Source of the DNA: Astrothelium macrocarpum
Lineage: Eukaryota; Ascomycota; Dothideomycetes; Trypetheliales; Trypetheliaceae
Length of the DNA: 64,000 nt
Direction of reading: 5' to 3'
Assembly: GCA_021030915.1 (NCBI GenBank)
Contig: JAGEMR010000059.1
Location: forward strand, 1 to 64,000
Shown: positions 1 to 11,379 of the stretch, one piece after another
Numbering within the stretch: the first letter of the stretch is position 1
Layout of the letters: each line of letters starts with the position of its first letter
Translations under genes and position numbers: made by a program
Notes under the pieces: generated by a model
What the model was told of the DNA's origin: nothing
What the model saw: the letters and a program-made list of their open reading frames with translations, nothing else
Database searches by the model: none

Positions 1-1560
1 ATATAAAAATTTTATAAATATCAGAAAATAAAAATGATATTATTTTTAATATATATCGGAATTTTATATTATATTTAAAAAAAATAAATTCTTTTTTATA
101 TTTATTATATTAATTTTTGATCATTTATTCAATTTTTTCAATAATACGTAATAAATTATTCATTAAAAATTGGATATAATTTTTTAAAATTTTATATATT
201 TTTTTAAAAGAAGAATTTATAATAATATTATAATATTAATAATAAAATATTTAAATGATTATTTATTTTATATATATATATCATTAATTTTTATATATAT
301 ATTCATAAAATTTTTATTGATTAATATTATTTTTCAATAATTATTTTTATTTTTATTCAAATTCGAATTATATTTTTATATAAATAATTTATTTAAATTA
401 ATTCTATAATAAAATAAAAGATTTTATTGATTTAAAATATATTTCAATTCAATATTTTATAAATTTATTTTATTTTTTTATAATTTTTTATTTTTTTTTT
501 TTTATTTTATTATTAATATTTTATCAAATTTTATGAATTTTTATTAATATATTCTTTTTAATATATTATATATATAAAAATTGCGGAATTTTTGAAAATA
601 GAATATTGATTATTAATTTCAATATATTTTTCTGATCATTAATGAATATATATAATCGTCTTATTTCTATTTTAAAAATAAAATTTGAAATTATTCAATA
701 ATAATCAATTTCTATTTTATTATTAAAAAAATAGAAATTTATAAAAAAGAAAATTTATAAATTAATATAATCGAATATATATAATAATGAAAATTTAAAT
801 TTATTAATTTAATATATATAATTTATCAATAAAATATCAGAATTTGAAAATAATAATTCAATTTATTTTTGATAAATAAAAAAAAGATATTATATATAAT
901 TATTCGAATTTTTTTATATCACGAAAATTTAATTAAATATAAATAAATTATTAAATAATATTTTAATCAGATTTTTTCCATTCAAATATCTTTTTCTGAT
1001 TATTTTTCATTTATTATAAATATCAATAATAGAAATTAATATATCTGAATTTTTATTTTATATAATGATTATTATTTATATTAATCATATTTTAATATAA
1101 ATTATTAATTCAATTATTTTTTTTTATATAAATATATATTTACGATAATAATTATACGTATTAAAATTAAATAATCAGATATAATTATAATATTTATATT
1201 AAATTTGAAATTTTTATTGATTATTATTTATTTTAAAAATAATAAATTTAAAAGAATATCTGATCATATATATATTTATATTTAATTTTATTATTTTTAA
1301 TTTATAATTTCTGAATTAATTATAATAATAATAATATCATATTTTAATAATTAATTTATATAATTTATTTTTTTTAAATATAAAATTATAATCATATTAT
1401 ATATTATAATTTTTAAAAATATTTTTAATTTTATCATAAAAAAAAAAATATCATTTGAAAGAAAAATGATATTTTTTATATTTATGATAATAAAAAATTA
1501 ATAAAAAATGTAAAAATTTTGATGTTATAAGATATTACGCGATATGTTATATATTAGATT
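1..1560. repeat. Extreme A/T-rich block (no genes)
   Basis: The first ~1.56 kb is nearly all A and T. I count 6 G/C in bases 1-60 and 2 in bases 61-120, against roughly 45-50% G+C in the gene-bearing remainder. The few G/C bases cluster in recurring TCTGA/TCAGA and GATCA words (around 19, 118, 633, 836, 965, 994, 1045, 1258, 1308). No reading frame of note is present. The block ends abruptly near 1560, where normal composition starts. It could be an AT-rich isochore made by repeat-induced point mutation, centromeric or subtelomeric DNA, or a mitochondrial insertion. The composition is more extreme than I would expect from C-to-T mutation alone. Confidence 0.85.
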
Positions 1561-1594
1561 GAATTGGGTGATAAATTTCTATTATTACCTTGGC

Positions 1595-1648
1595 GCGGGA
1601 CAAATCTCACGGGCGGGACAAATCTCAAAAGCGGCGGGACAAATCTCA
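1595..1648 (+). repeat. Three copies of a 15-nt GC-rich motif
   Basis: GCGGGACAAATCTCA occurs perfectly three times, at 1595-1609, 1613-1627 and 1634-1648 (start-to-start 18 and 21 nt). It lies just inside the boundary between the A/T block and normal DNA. Function is unknown; it might be a transposon-end repeat or a recombination scar. Confidence 0.85.
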
Positions 1649-1654
1649 GCAGCC

Positions 1655-1684
1655 TTTTTTTTTTTTTTTTTTTTTTGGGGGGGG
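1655..1684 (+). repeat. T22-G8 homopolymer junction
   Basis: A run of 22 T is followed directly by a run of 8 G, 6 nt after the triplicated motif. Read on the minus strand it is C8 followed by A22, which resembles a poly(A)-tailed retroposed 3' end, but no retroelement body is visible beside it. Exact run lengths are prone to sequencing error. Confidence 0.8.
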
Positions 1685-1862
1685 AAAATATGAGCGCTGA
1701 TTCTGATTTAAGATCAGCACTAAGCTTAGGCGTGATTGTTTTTATCCCGATCTTGGCAGATCACGAATGCTAAGACAGCGGCGACTTAAGCCAAAAACGA
1801 ACCAATATTCCACAGCACAATATAGCTTTATGGGAACCACTTTACTCTGGGTTAGCCTGATA

Positions 1863-4304
1863 TCAAATGAGGTAAATCTGATCCTTGAGCTCTTGTCTAT
1901 CGTCCTGAAAGATAGGATATTTGTCGTCCTTCCAATAGAACTGCTCAACATATCCGGATCGCCTGAAAACATGATCTTTGTCCGCTTTGACTGGATCCAA
2001 AACGAGCATAACGTCCACTCTTCCATCTCTCACATTTTCAGAGGCCGTTCCAGTCATTAGAAGTAATGCCCAAGTTTCCATTGATGTCGCCATCCGAAAA
2101 TCTGGCGCCCATACGTCACCTATGCTCCGAGCTTGCTTATGGTGCTTAAATCCCTTAACGCCCGAGTTTTCCTGCCATTCGATCTTTCTCAGACGTCCCT
2201 CTAGAACAATGTGGCCGTAACTGACTTCCCCATTCGACTTGCCCAAGATCCGGTAGTTGATGACGTTGAACTGCGGCTTGAGGTCATAGGAAACCCACAT
2301 GAAGAGGCCAAGGACATTCTCTTGATGTCCTCTGCTGAGCTCATGGTACTTGAAACTTACTCCAGAGTCAACACAGGCCCACGACCAGCTTGGAGCACGA
2401 TACATAGACTTGTCGAAAAATTCAGGTCGTTTGAGCTCCGGATAAGAGCCCACCATCCACATCAGCTCAGAGAAGAGATTGCCTTCCCAAAGACCACATA
2501 TATTCCTTAAAAAGGTGTGTTCCGAAATTATGCTGACGATTCCGTGCAAAGCAACGAGTTTGTCAGCCCTTTGAGTGAGGGCTTTTGGGGCGTAGTCATA
2601 CACTAATTCCGTCCAAGCTTGTGAGAAGCGCCTAGTCCGGGCTTTCTGGTCAGCAGCTGAGGATTCCGAAACATGGAACTTAGGCCGGGTTTCCATAAGC
2701 GTCTGAAACATCTCCTTTGGACTACGGTAGCGTCGATTGCTCTCCCAGTTTCCATCAGGCCATCCCTCTGTAGCATTGAGGCAGATACATTCCCAGGAGA
2801 TGGTCGTCCGACTAAAGTGAAGGGTTCGGGGTGCCAGGATTCTTTCCTGGAAAATCCAGCCTCTGGATTCTGTACAGGAATCGCGAGTTGATTCACTTGG
2901 ACAACTCAACGTAACAACCATTCCGTCTTTGGAAGTACCGGCCAAAACGCAAGGCCTATATGTAAGGGGGTTTCTCGTTCTAAAGCAGCCTTGGGTGCAC
3001 CCATCGGCTCCTCCTGCAGAAACATTCAGAGCGGATCCTCGGTATATCTGACCCATGACGGCGGACTCCCTCACCCAGTCATCTTCAGAGTCTTGAATAA
3101 TACACAGTGAGTCAATCCAGAGAAATCGGTAACCAAGCTTCCTGGTTACCACTACTGCATCCCGGAATGTCTGGGGCAGAGCTTCCCATCTGATTAGCGA
3201 TTGGAAGGCCTCAATATTGTCCTTCAGAAGGCGAAGCGAGTGTGATTCACCCCATCTGTGCGATAGTGATACATATTTCTCCCGTTGATGAGTGCTTGTG
3301 AGCCGGATGGCTGGTTCTTTGGTGGATCCGACGTCTAATACTCTTGTTGGCGCGATTGTGACTGACTGCTCTGCCTCGTGGCAGATTTTATGCTCGCTTC
3401 CACACCTCAGTAGCCAACGCCTTGCCAGATCGAATGACGCATCAGACCCTGTGCATACGCTTATTTGGGCATCATGGACTACATCTACAGGAATATGTCT
3501 GTTCATTTTCAACGTGCTGCTCTCAACTGCAGTCGACATGGTCGGTCTAACAAACAAGGTCTTCCTACCATATGTCTCCATCACATAACCAAGATACCAA
3601 CTGCATTCGAGGTTTATGTAAATGAGCGAATTGTGCGTCCTCTTGACTGTCTTGTCCCATTCGTGGCAGCCCCATCGGAACTGTATCACAATGCCATTGT
3701 TCTTGATGGCTTGATCAGCCTTGATTTGCTGAAACTGCTGCTTCCAAAAAAGTCGTTCTTTCTTCTTTTGCCAACGGTGACTTGGCTTCAAATTGACTTC
3801 AGATAGCCAGCTGGGGCCCAGGCCTTCCATGGGGTCTCTGTCTACCTCATTCTCATCCTCGTCCTCACTCCCATCTGCCCAGGGCTGGGCGTCCCGCTCC
3901 TCAGCAATAGTACAAAGAAAGTTGCAGAGATGGCAGCCGTGCTTAGCAGAGACCTGCAACGCGTCCATAGATGGATGGTGAGGGAACTGCTCCCATCTCT
4001 CCTCACAGTCAGATTCATCCAAGGTCAATTCCAGCTTGTCGATTCGATCGTTCAGGAGATGGGATTGAGAAACGGTTGCTCGACGCACATGGCACAGATT
4101 ATGACACGTCACTTTCGAATTAACATTGACGGTTGCTATTTGCCTCTCTCCGGTGACTGATGAATCCAGCTCAGCGTCGTAGTACTGCTGTTTGATACTG
4201 CCACCTGATCGAGAAATGACACCTGCGTCGACCGTAGCTTCATTACCTGTTGGTACAGAAGATTCATTTCTTTTTTTCGACTGAGATCTTGTTTGGACAG
4301 GCAT
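1863..4304 (-). CDS. HET-domain (heterokaryon incompatibility) protein
   Basis: Single-exon 813-aa protein with the fungal HET domain at about residues 343-490. The family landmarks are visible: YVSLSHRWG (~344), the FRDAV...LGYRFLWIDSLCIIQD block (~380-405) and the downstream YRGSALNVSA...GCF segment (~421-442). N-terminal Cys residues in GCHLCNFLC (~123-131) and an acidic stretch (~144-160) precede it, and the first 20 residues are basic. HET proteins act in the cytoplasm in non-self recognition; activation triggers growth arrest or cell death after hyphal fusion. No partner domain (NACHT, WD40, ankyrin) is fused. The gene lies next to the AT-rich block, a typical setting for fast-evolving HET genes. 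The ATG at 4304 is the first in frame. No introns are needed. Confidence 0.9.
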   Translation of the reverse strand: MPVQTRSQSKKRNESSVPTGNEATVDAGVISRSGGSIKQQYYDAELDSSVTGERQIATVNVNSKVTCHNLCHVRRATVSQSHLLNDRIDKLELTLDESDCEERWEQFPHHPSMDALQVSAKHGCHLCNFLCTIAEERDAQPWADGSEDEDENEVDRDPMEGLGPSWLSEVNLKPSHRWQKKKERLFWKQQFQQIKADQAIKNNGIVIQFRWGCHEWDKTVKRTHNSLIYINLECSWYLGYVMETYGRKTLFVRPTMSTAVESSTLKMNRHIPVDVVHDAQISVCTGSDASFDLARRWLLRCGSEHKICHEAEQSVTIAPTRVLDVGSTKEPAIRLTSTHQREKYVSLSHRWGESHSLRLLKDNIEAFQSLIRWEALPQTFRDAVVVTRKLGYRFLWIDSLCIIQDSEDDWVRESAVMGQIYRGSALNVSAGGADGCTQGCFRTRNPLTYRPCVLAGTSKDGMVVTLSCPSESTRDSCTESRGWIFQERILAPRTLHFSRTTISWECICLNATEGWPDGNWESNRRYRSPKEMFQTLMETRPKFHVSESSAADQKARTRRFSQAWTELVYDYAPKALTQRADKLVALHGIVSIISEHTFLRNICGLWEGNLFSELMWMVGSYPELKRPEFFDKSMYRAPSWSWACVDSGVSFKYHELSRGHQENVLGLFMWVSYDLKPQFNVINYRILGKSNGEVSYGHIVLEGRLRKIEWQENSGVKGFKHHKQARSIGDVWAPDFRMATSMETWALLLMTGTASENVRDGRVDVMLVLDPVKADKDHVFRRSGYVEQFYWKDDKYPIFQDDRQELKDQIYLI

Positions 4305-7300
4305 TCTGTTTCGACGATATATGGCACACCTAGAGCGTGGTACGCCAAGGAGCGAGGCTGAGTATGTCTAAGAATCAAGGTGCAGAGACATAGAAGACCA
4401 TCACGCCGGGAATTTTGCGTCTCCTATAAAGTGGACAGCCTATTTGAACTATTAGGCCGCTCACGTTTTTGCATCGCACCGGTTGTCAAGACTGCCAAAG
4501 AGCTTTCCAATCTCTAGTGAAATCCAGAGCAGCTGAGCTGCCGTAGAGAACAGCCTCGTCACGTGCATGACCTCACGCTGTATTTTGTTTTTTACTCTTT
4601 CCCGCTTTCCTGCTTTTACGACCATGAATCCTTTTCTCAATAGCTTCTGAGCAAAGATACAGTGTTCTGCCGAGCGAACAAAGGTTAACCCGGAACAAGC
4701 GATGTGACGGCAGTATTGCCTGCATACAGCCTATTGAGTTCTATGGGAATAGTCCACGCGAGCGACGCTGAGCAGGGTTCCTTCGCTGTCCTTGTCCAAC
4801 TCGTTGTGGAAAGATTCTCCGTAGTCTCTTTGCTCCAGCCAGAACCCAGCAAGCATGCACATGTCAGGGAGAACTGCTTTGCGTTGTCGGCCTTGCTAGC
4901 TTACTCGATCTATGCAATCCTATCCATTATTTGTAAGTCCTAAAGAATTGCACTGCATTCCATTCGGTTCACTTACACTGGCGGAACACGGTATCTCTCG
5001 AGAGCTTGACCTTGATACAGCTCTACCAGTTTCTAAGGCACATGATTTTCTTCTTCTTGTTAATTAAGCTCTATCAGAGGCATGAAACTGACTAGAAATC
5101 CAATTTGAATATGCAGCTAACTTGTCCTTCAAGACCAACCGATTTTTTGCCAACGCCGCCATCTTTACTGTGTTCCATCGTTTCAGACTCGATTAGGAAT
5201 TTATCTTCGAGCAAGTGTGGTTACTGATCTTTATGTCTGCTGGTAAATGGCGTTTGTCTTCTGTTCGGTCCTTCTCTACGTATCATTTTCTAGGTGATGT
5301 TATGTCTTGGGCATAAAGAATGTCTAGTGCACAGCCAATGTTACTTTCCCGGTAGCCAAGGAAACGACTAATTCTTGTGTCGTTTTGCGATTCTCGTCCT
5401 TTTAGTCCGGCGTGCCCAGAAGCTTCATATGAACAGAGGTACCGAAATGAAGTTGGGGCTCGTCTTCGCGTTGGGAGCTCCATCCGGCGTGGTAGGCTTT
5501 GTTAAAGTTGATAAGGCCTATGCATTACGAGACCTTGATGAAAGTAAGTCCTTTCAATCCCAGTGTTTCCTGATTCTGCTAATTTCAAGGTCCCAAGGTT
5601 CGAATGTTCCCCACTTTTTGGCCGTCTTGTACAAATGACGACAAAAACTGTTTATTGTCACACACTAGGCTTACAAGCTTCTGCTACCTAGCTCAATTTG
5701 CTTGGGCCCCCAGACTTTTGGCTGCTCTCCGGCCTTTTAGGGGTAAATCCATTTCCTTGTAACTCGCCCCCAGTGCTATACAGCGCATTCGTAAGTGAGG
5801 ACCCTTCAGATCCGCCAAGTGCGACTTGCCGCTAATAGCATTTATCGTTCTTGGTCGTCCATCAGAATTTCACGATTTGATGTCAATGTGTTTCTCTTGC
5901 ACGAGAGAAAAAGTAATAACAATTTGTGATTGACAAGGCTGAAACTGCGCAAGCAAGGATCTCCTGTGCCTAGTTTGAACCGGACCGAAGGTCTTATCAA
6001 GAAAAAACGTTCAGACCCATCGACGATTGAAGATGGATTTTCTCTTTCAGTGATTCATGGCGATAAGCCCGTGTGTAGAATCATTGTTCTCTGGCTTTCT
6101 CTTACACCCGAGAGGGGTTTTCACTTTTTCGGTTAGTGATGTATGCAGTCACCGGAAAAGCATGTATTTCCCTTCCATTAGATTCGCGTGGACGATCAGG
6201 AAACCAATTTGTGGCATGCTCAACCAGCTCTTGTATAGGTGAATAAACTTTGGAACGCGCGGCAGCAAACCAAAGAGGCGCTTTACGATCCAGACGAGAT
6301 ATCTGTCAAACTGAAGATTCGTCCTGGACGGTGCACGCTGCTATCGCCTAAACCGTATTCTCGAATTACGTCCAGAAAACTAGTCATGCTGAGTCAAATT
6401 ATCATGCGTCAGAAGCAGAAGCTATCTGAGCAGATCAGCATATTTCTGAGTCTCTCATACGACAGGCATCGCTTTCTGAAGTCTTTCTATTGTAGTCGTC
6501 TTCATCCGAAAGGATAGGATGAATGAAGTTTCTGGCTTAAGCAATGGTTAGAGGAATTTTCTGGCTAATAAAGAAACAGAACTCCCTAACGCTGCCACTC
6601 CCCCAATAGAGATATCTATTGTTGTTATCATATAGATCGAGAGACCCTGTACAACCGGTAGGAGGAAGCTTACCGTGAGATGATGGTCTTACTTCAAACC
6701 GCCAATTCTTCATCTTTGCATGCCGCCCTCTTCTCGTCATGACAAGATGCGGAACCGGCGATAGTTTGAGGCGTCCGCTTGTATTATGAAATGTGCCGGT
6801 GGCTTCTCACGGAGCTATGGACTTCGTTGGAAGTTTAAGTAGTCACCGTGTATGTTTGAGACGAATGTTTTGGGCACGTCCGCCTTCTCATACTCCAAAT
6901 CCAAGACAACAATTAGACCGCAAGTCATAAATGCAAAAGGGTGAGCTCAAGTCGATAGAGCTGATGATCCTCACAATTATTGTCCTTGAGAAGCTCCTGA
7001 TGGCTTGTTAAAAGCAAGCAGACAGTTGCCCAGACTTCTGCTTTCAACAAGACAAAATCATCGTAATCGAAGCCGAACTCAGCCAGAATCTCCAATTGAA
7101 CTCTACCATATCATGCAAAAATGCTAGGAAATATTCGATTTGATCTTATTTGAGGCGCTATTAGAGATTACGTAATTGTGTAAGCACCAAAGGCACTATC
7201 ATGGAGCGAGTTGCCACGCATCAAACGTTGCCTGATGTCAACGTTCAGTTCATTGGTCCCGTACTCCGCGCTGAGGAGACCGCCCAAATGACCATTCCAC

Positions 7301-7431
7301 CCTTATAGGAGACATAAAAAAATAGAAAACCCAAGAAATATGTACGAGAAAGGAGCAACCTTGAAAAACACCTTATACCCATTGGGCATTATAAGACACC
7401 ATATTCATTCCCCTTCGACTGATCCGTCCCC
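4305..7431. other. 3.1-kb gene-poor interval
   Basis: I see no supportable gene. Only short open frames (up to ~92 codons) occur, none with a recognisable family motif or a joinable exon series. The part next to 4304 should hold the promoter of the HET gene, and the part before 7432 the 3' end of the GPI-protein gene. Decayed repeats or pseudogene remnants are possible but I could not identify any. Confidence 0.6.
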
Positions 7432-8755
7432 CTATGACGTTAAAGCCACGATGAGGAAAGCTATCACCGCAACAAGAGTTGCTGACATCCTCAGGCCTTT
7501 CGCGCCGCTTGCAGGAGGTGCAGCTGTGGTCGTCGCACTTGGAGGCGGCTGCGTTGAGCTTGCTCCCGTAGGTGTCTGCATACTCAGAGTTGCGCTTCCC
7601 GTAGCGGTAAGCAGCGAGCTTGCAACGCTCGAGCCCGACACAGAAGCTGACGATATGGCAGACGTGAAAGATGAGCCGGCTGCCGCTGTGGCGCTCGATG
7701 CACTATTAGAAGCTGCGCTGGATATCGAAGCTGCGATTGAGGATGCTTGACTCGTTGCTGAAGACGCTTCGCTGGAGAGAGACGATGCGATTGATGAGAC
7801 CGCGCTGGAAACAGAAGAGGCGGCGCTTGTTCCGGAGGAGGCTTCACTGATCAGGGATGATGCGATGGAAGATCTTGCGCTGCTTGCTGATGAAGCGGCT
7901 GAAGAGATCAAACTAGTCGGTGCAGGCACAACAGTAAACGAGTGCGTCCCACTTGAGCCGGAAGCGGGTGCACTTGAGAATGCTCCGGAGCTACTGCTCG
8001 CTTGAGTTGAGGAACTCGGGACTGGAGAAAGAGAGAAGCCAGTGCTGGATCCAACTGTGATGGGTACAGGAGTGAAGCTTGCGGAATACGAGCTTGCAGT
8101 GGTCGTGTATGCACTGCTCAAAACTGAAAGAGCGTTTGTTGTCGAGGCACTTTCGGCGGAGACGTGAGGATTTGACGCCGAGACGATTGGAGGAATTTGA
8201 GTAACCGCTGAAGTGAAAGCTAGAGAGGAAGCTGCTGCCGAAGTACTGGCCGAGAGAATGCTAGCAATATTGCTGCCTGCTGAGGAAGCGAGAGCACTTT
8301 GAGATGAAGCAGCAGAAGCGCCTGCGGCAGAGTGGGAAGACAATGCGCTGCTAAGAACGGATACTGCGTTTGTGGTAAACGTCCCTAAGCCAGGCGCACC
8401 CGCAGTCGGCACCGTCATGATTGTAGTGCCCACAGGGACTACGACGGGAATCTCTTGAGTGGTGAGTGTTGCACCTGGGTCATGTTAGTACTGGAACTGA
8501 GTAAAGGGTTAGGATATGTGATTACGGACCAGGCGCTGCGTTCGAAAGGGCGCTTGCATACGCTGATAGTTCAGAGAGATAACTTGCAGCAGCACCAGAG
8601 GGGGCAGACGGTGCAGGTGCTGACTTGGTTAGTGATGATGCCCCAGGTGCAAGAAATGGGTTTCGGTGTCACTTACTTGGACTGGAGTCTTGCGACCTTA
8701 CGATGAATGGAAGAGTCGAGAGTGTGAGAATGATTGACCTCAAATTTGTTTGCAT
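7432..8755 (-). CDS. Ser/Ala-rich GPI-anchored cell-surface protein
   Basis: Three-exon model: 8755-8677, 8619-8530 and 8474-7432, total 403 aa. Exon 1 gives a secretory signal (MQTNLRSIILTLSTLPFIVRS). The body is dominated by Ser and Ala (runs such as SSAASSASSARSS), typical of O-mannosylated wall proteins. The C-terminus has a Pro/Thr-rich linker, a small-residue site (SGAKG) and a hydrophobic tail ending VAVIAFLIVALTS, which is the layout of a GPI-attachment signal. The protein probably sits at the plasma membrane or wall. Intron 1 has a GTAAGT donor. Intron 2 uses a weaker GTCCGT donor but has a perfect TACTAAC branch site, and all frames join (1212 nt). No enzymatic domain is visible. 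Splice sites of exon 2 are the least certain part. Confidence 0.75.
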
Positions 8756-10194
8756 CTTGTCTTCCAATAGACGTGCTTAAGTGAAGCTGTTCAGCAAGAT
8801 GGACGGTGGGGAAGCGACTGTGAAAGTCGGCGTGAATGCAGGGAAAGCTTGGCAAAGAGAGGGTTGAAGAAAAGACACAGACTGGCTCAAGTACGATTGG
8901 AGATTGGAAGAATAAATGGCAGTAAACAGTGAATGCGCGTGGCGGGTTTGTGGTGGATGGCTGGTAACCAGACAAAACACTCAGCCGTTTGCGACGCCAG
9001 TGCTCACTGGTGCGCGTGCTATCTACAAAAGCTTGACCGGCCATGTTTGCGCAACTAAGGCGTCGTCACTAATTTTCCGAGGTCACTCTGGTAAACCTGT
9101 TCTGGGCGCATCATTTCCTTGGTTTCACCCCGACGAGGTGAGGTTCCGGTGGTTGGGCGTTGACACTAACGCGCTAAACATGGGTGTCGTGGCTGGTAAA
9201 TGATCCCGCCCTAGTCCTGATTGGTTGTTCCTCGCACCTCCATCCAAACGCTTCGCAAACACCAGTCACCTTTTCCAACATCTTTTTCAGTAGCTTGAAA
9301 ATTGAAAGCCCAAGTAATAACGTTGGAAGGTAATCCTTCATATCTGCGCGACTTTGATTGGAGAAGCTTATATGTCTATTGCTACCCATGCCGTTATCGA
9401 GTATCTCGTAATTGATTCCCAATGTGCTGCCACGCAGCGTCGGACTCCGCGATGGTCTAACCTCGAATATCTTCGTACTTAGTCATTATGGACATAATTC
9501 TACTCATCATATGAACTGCTGGCTGTATGCCACAGCATAATAACAAGAAGATCTACTCCTCTAAAACTGCAAAACTCTATCTATTATCATAGATTACTTC
9601 GGCCAGAAGTGATTTTTGTTCTTTTACAAGGCCGATCATATCTTCATTCCATATTCCTTATGCTCATCCAGGTCGCCTGTCGGGCCATCGCCTGGAGATC
9701 AAATATAAGTTCTGGTTTCGCTGTCCATTGGTTGTGCCTCCCATCAGTAGACGCAATTACAAATATTGGCGTACTTGAGTTGCTTTGAATATATTTATGG
9801 GACACTGTAAGAAACAACCAGTGGTTTATAGTTTATCGAAGCTGTGTTGTAACGCCTTGCCAAAGATCTTTCCAACATGTTTGCAACTGATTCAACTTTT
9901 CACGTAACAATCCACGAAATGGCTTCGGGCGCCAAGTGATGGGGCGATTGCTGTACATGTTAGCAAATGAAAGATCAGAATGCAAGACGCAACAGGACAG
10001 CAAGCAATGCCATAGGTCAGACAGCAGTTGGACAATTCTGCATCCACATTGTACTTTCGGAACAGGTCTGTGAACGAATTGTTTTTCATCACCAAAGCGG
10101 GCTCACACTAGTACAAAGAAAGGAAACTTACGGATAACGGCACTTTTGCAGCCAGATGTATGAGGCGAAGATAGTCTCTAAAGCTGGCAAATTT
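8756..10194. other. 1.4-kb intergenic interval
   Basis: No supportable gene. It should contain the promoter of the minus-strand GPI-protein gene (adjacent to 8755) and the 3' region of the phosphatase gene. Open frames here are short and lack family features. Confidence 0.6.
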
Positions 10195-11379
10195 TCAGCC
10201 AACCTTTCGGCGCTTGAAGAACGAGTCCATTGTTTTTTGACCCTCTTCAAATTTCGCGCTGCCTACTCCGCCACCAGTACGTTTGAGACCTTTCAAATGT
10301 AACTTGCCATTGATGGTTTTGATTGTTGTTTGCCATCCATCCAGCGTCCTCATACCTTGCTCTGGAGTAGAAATCGTCTTCGAAACTTGACTTGGCGTGG
10401 ACGGTTTGACCAACAGCTCATTGATTTCCTCGATCTTGCTCTCGTCTGCAAGGTCGGCAATGGTTTTGGCACTCGCAACATCGTCGATGATATTCGTGTA
10501 GTCTCGGTCCGACGACAAATTTTCCTGCACGGGACATGATTCGTCCCTCGGAAAATCGGTCGAAGCCGACACATTTTTTGCCTTGGTATCTTTTGGCAGT
10601 ATAGAAGGAGTTTCGTTAATGTCAAGCTCAAGATAGCCAGTATTAGACCAGCTACCGAGGTGATCGAGGTCAACGAACGGCATTGATGCAAGCAGTTCCG
10701 GTGACAGTATCACACTTTTGGCCGGCAAACGTCGGAGAAGACACCGCCATAGGGTTGAGAGGAGGATTCCATGAGAAACGACGGCGACTACGCATTCCGA
10801 CTCAACTTCTCCCTTTTGAAACAGTGGCAGCAGGTGCTCATCCAGAAAGCTGTCTGCCCGCTTTACCATAGACTCCTTGCTTTCTGGGCTTACAAACCCA
10901 GGCTCATTCTCATGCTCTTTTTGGTGTGCTTGCTTGCCAGTCAAGTTACCCCCGTACGTTCGTTGGTAGAAAGGCTTTCCTTCATAGAAGCCAAAATCTT
11001 GCTCAATCAAAGCTGGACAATACATAGTTTCCACCTTGAATGCATTATCTTCGATTTCCAATCTATTGCCAGACATCTCCAGTACACGTCCGTATGGACG
11101 AGTCAGCGTATCATTTTGTGCGTCTTGTATAAATTTTGCAGTCTTCACTGTCCGTTGAAGGGGAGAGGAAAACAGGTGCTTTATCCGGAGACCTGACTCT
11201 TGAAAGTATTGGCCCAACTTTGCCGCTTGCAACACTCCATGATTTGTAAGCTCCGAATCGTGAGTACCGGCACTGACGTTGTTCAGCCATCTTCACTCGA
11301 AATCTTGCATGAGGGTTACTCACTACAGCTGCGCAACGTTGTCTACCGTTTCACCGTGACGAATGAGAAGTAACTTCAT
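10195..11379 (-). CDS. Histidine phosphatase (phosphoglycerate mutase-like) with C-terminal PIP-box-like tail
   Basis: Two exons, 11379-11324 and 11272-10195, give 377 aa. The N-terminus MKLLLIRHGETVDN supplies the catalytic RHGE motif (residues 7-10). The intron (GTGAGT...CAACGTCAG) joins it to the TNHGVLQA motif. SSPLQRT (R59), the acid in DFGFYEG (E116) and VVSHG (H186) complete the superfamily active site, so a phosphomonoesterase or mutase chemistry through a phosphohistidine is expected; the substrate is unknown. Residues ~230-377 form a low-complexity extension absent from minimal members. It ends QKTMDSFFKRRKVG, which fits the PCNA-interacting peptide consensus (Q, two any, M, two any, F, F) followed by basic residues. 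This suggests a nuclear protein near replication or repair sites. The upstream RHG exon makes the start confident. Confidence 0.85.

Noticed and set aside
5585..5615. GGTTCGAAT resembling a tRNA T-loop
   Set aside because: The flanking bases cannot form the five-pair T stem and no acceptor or D-arm is present.
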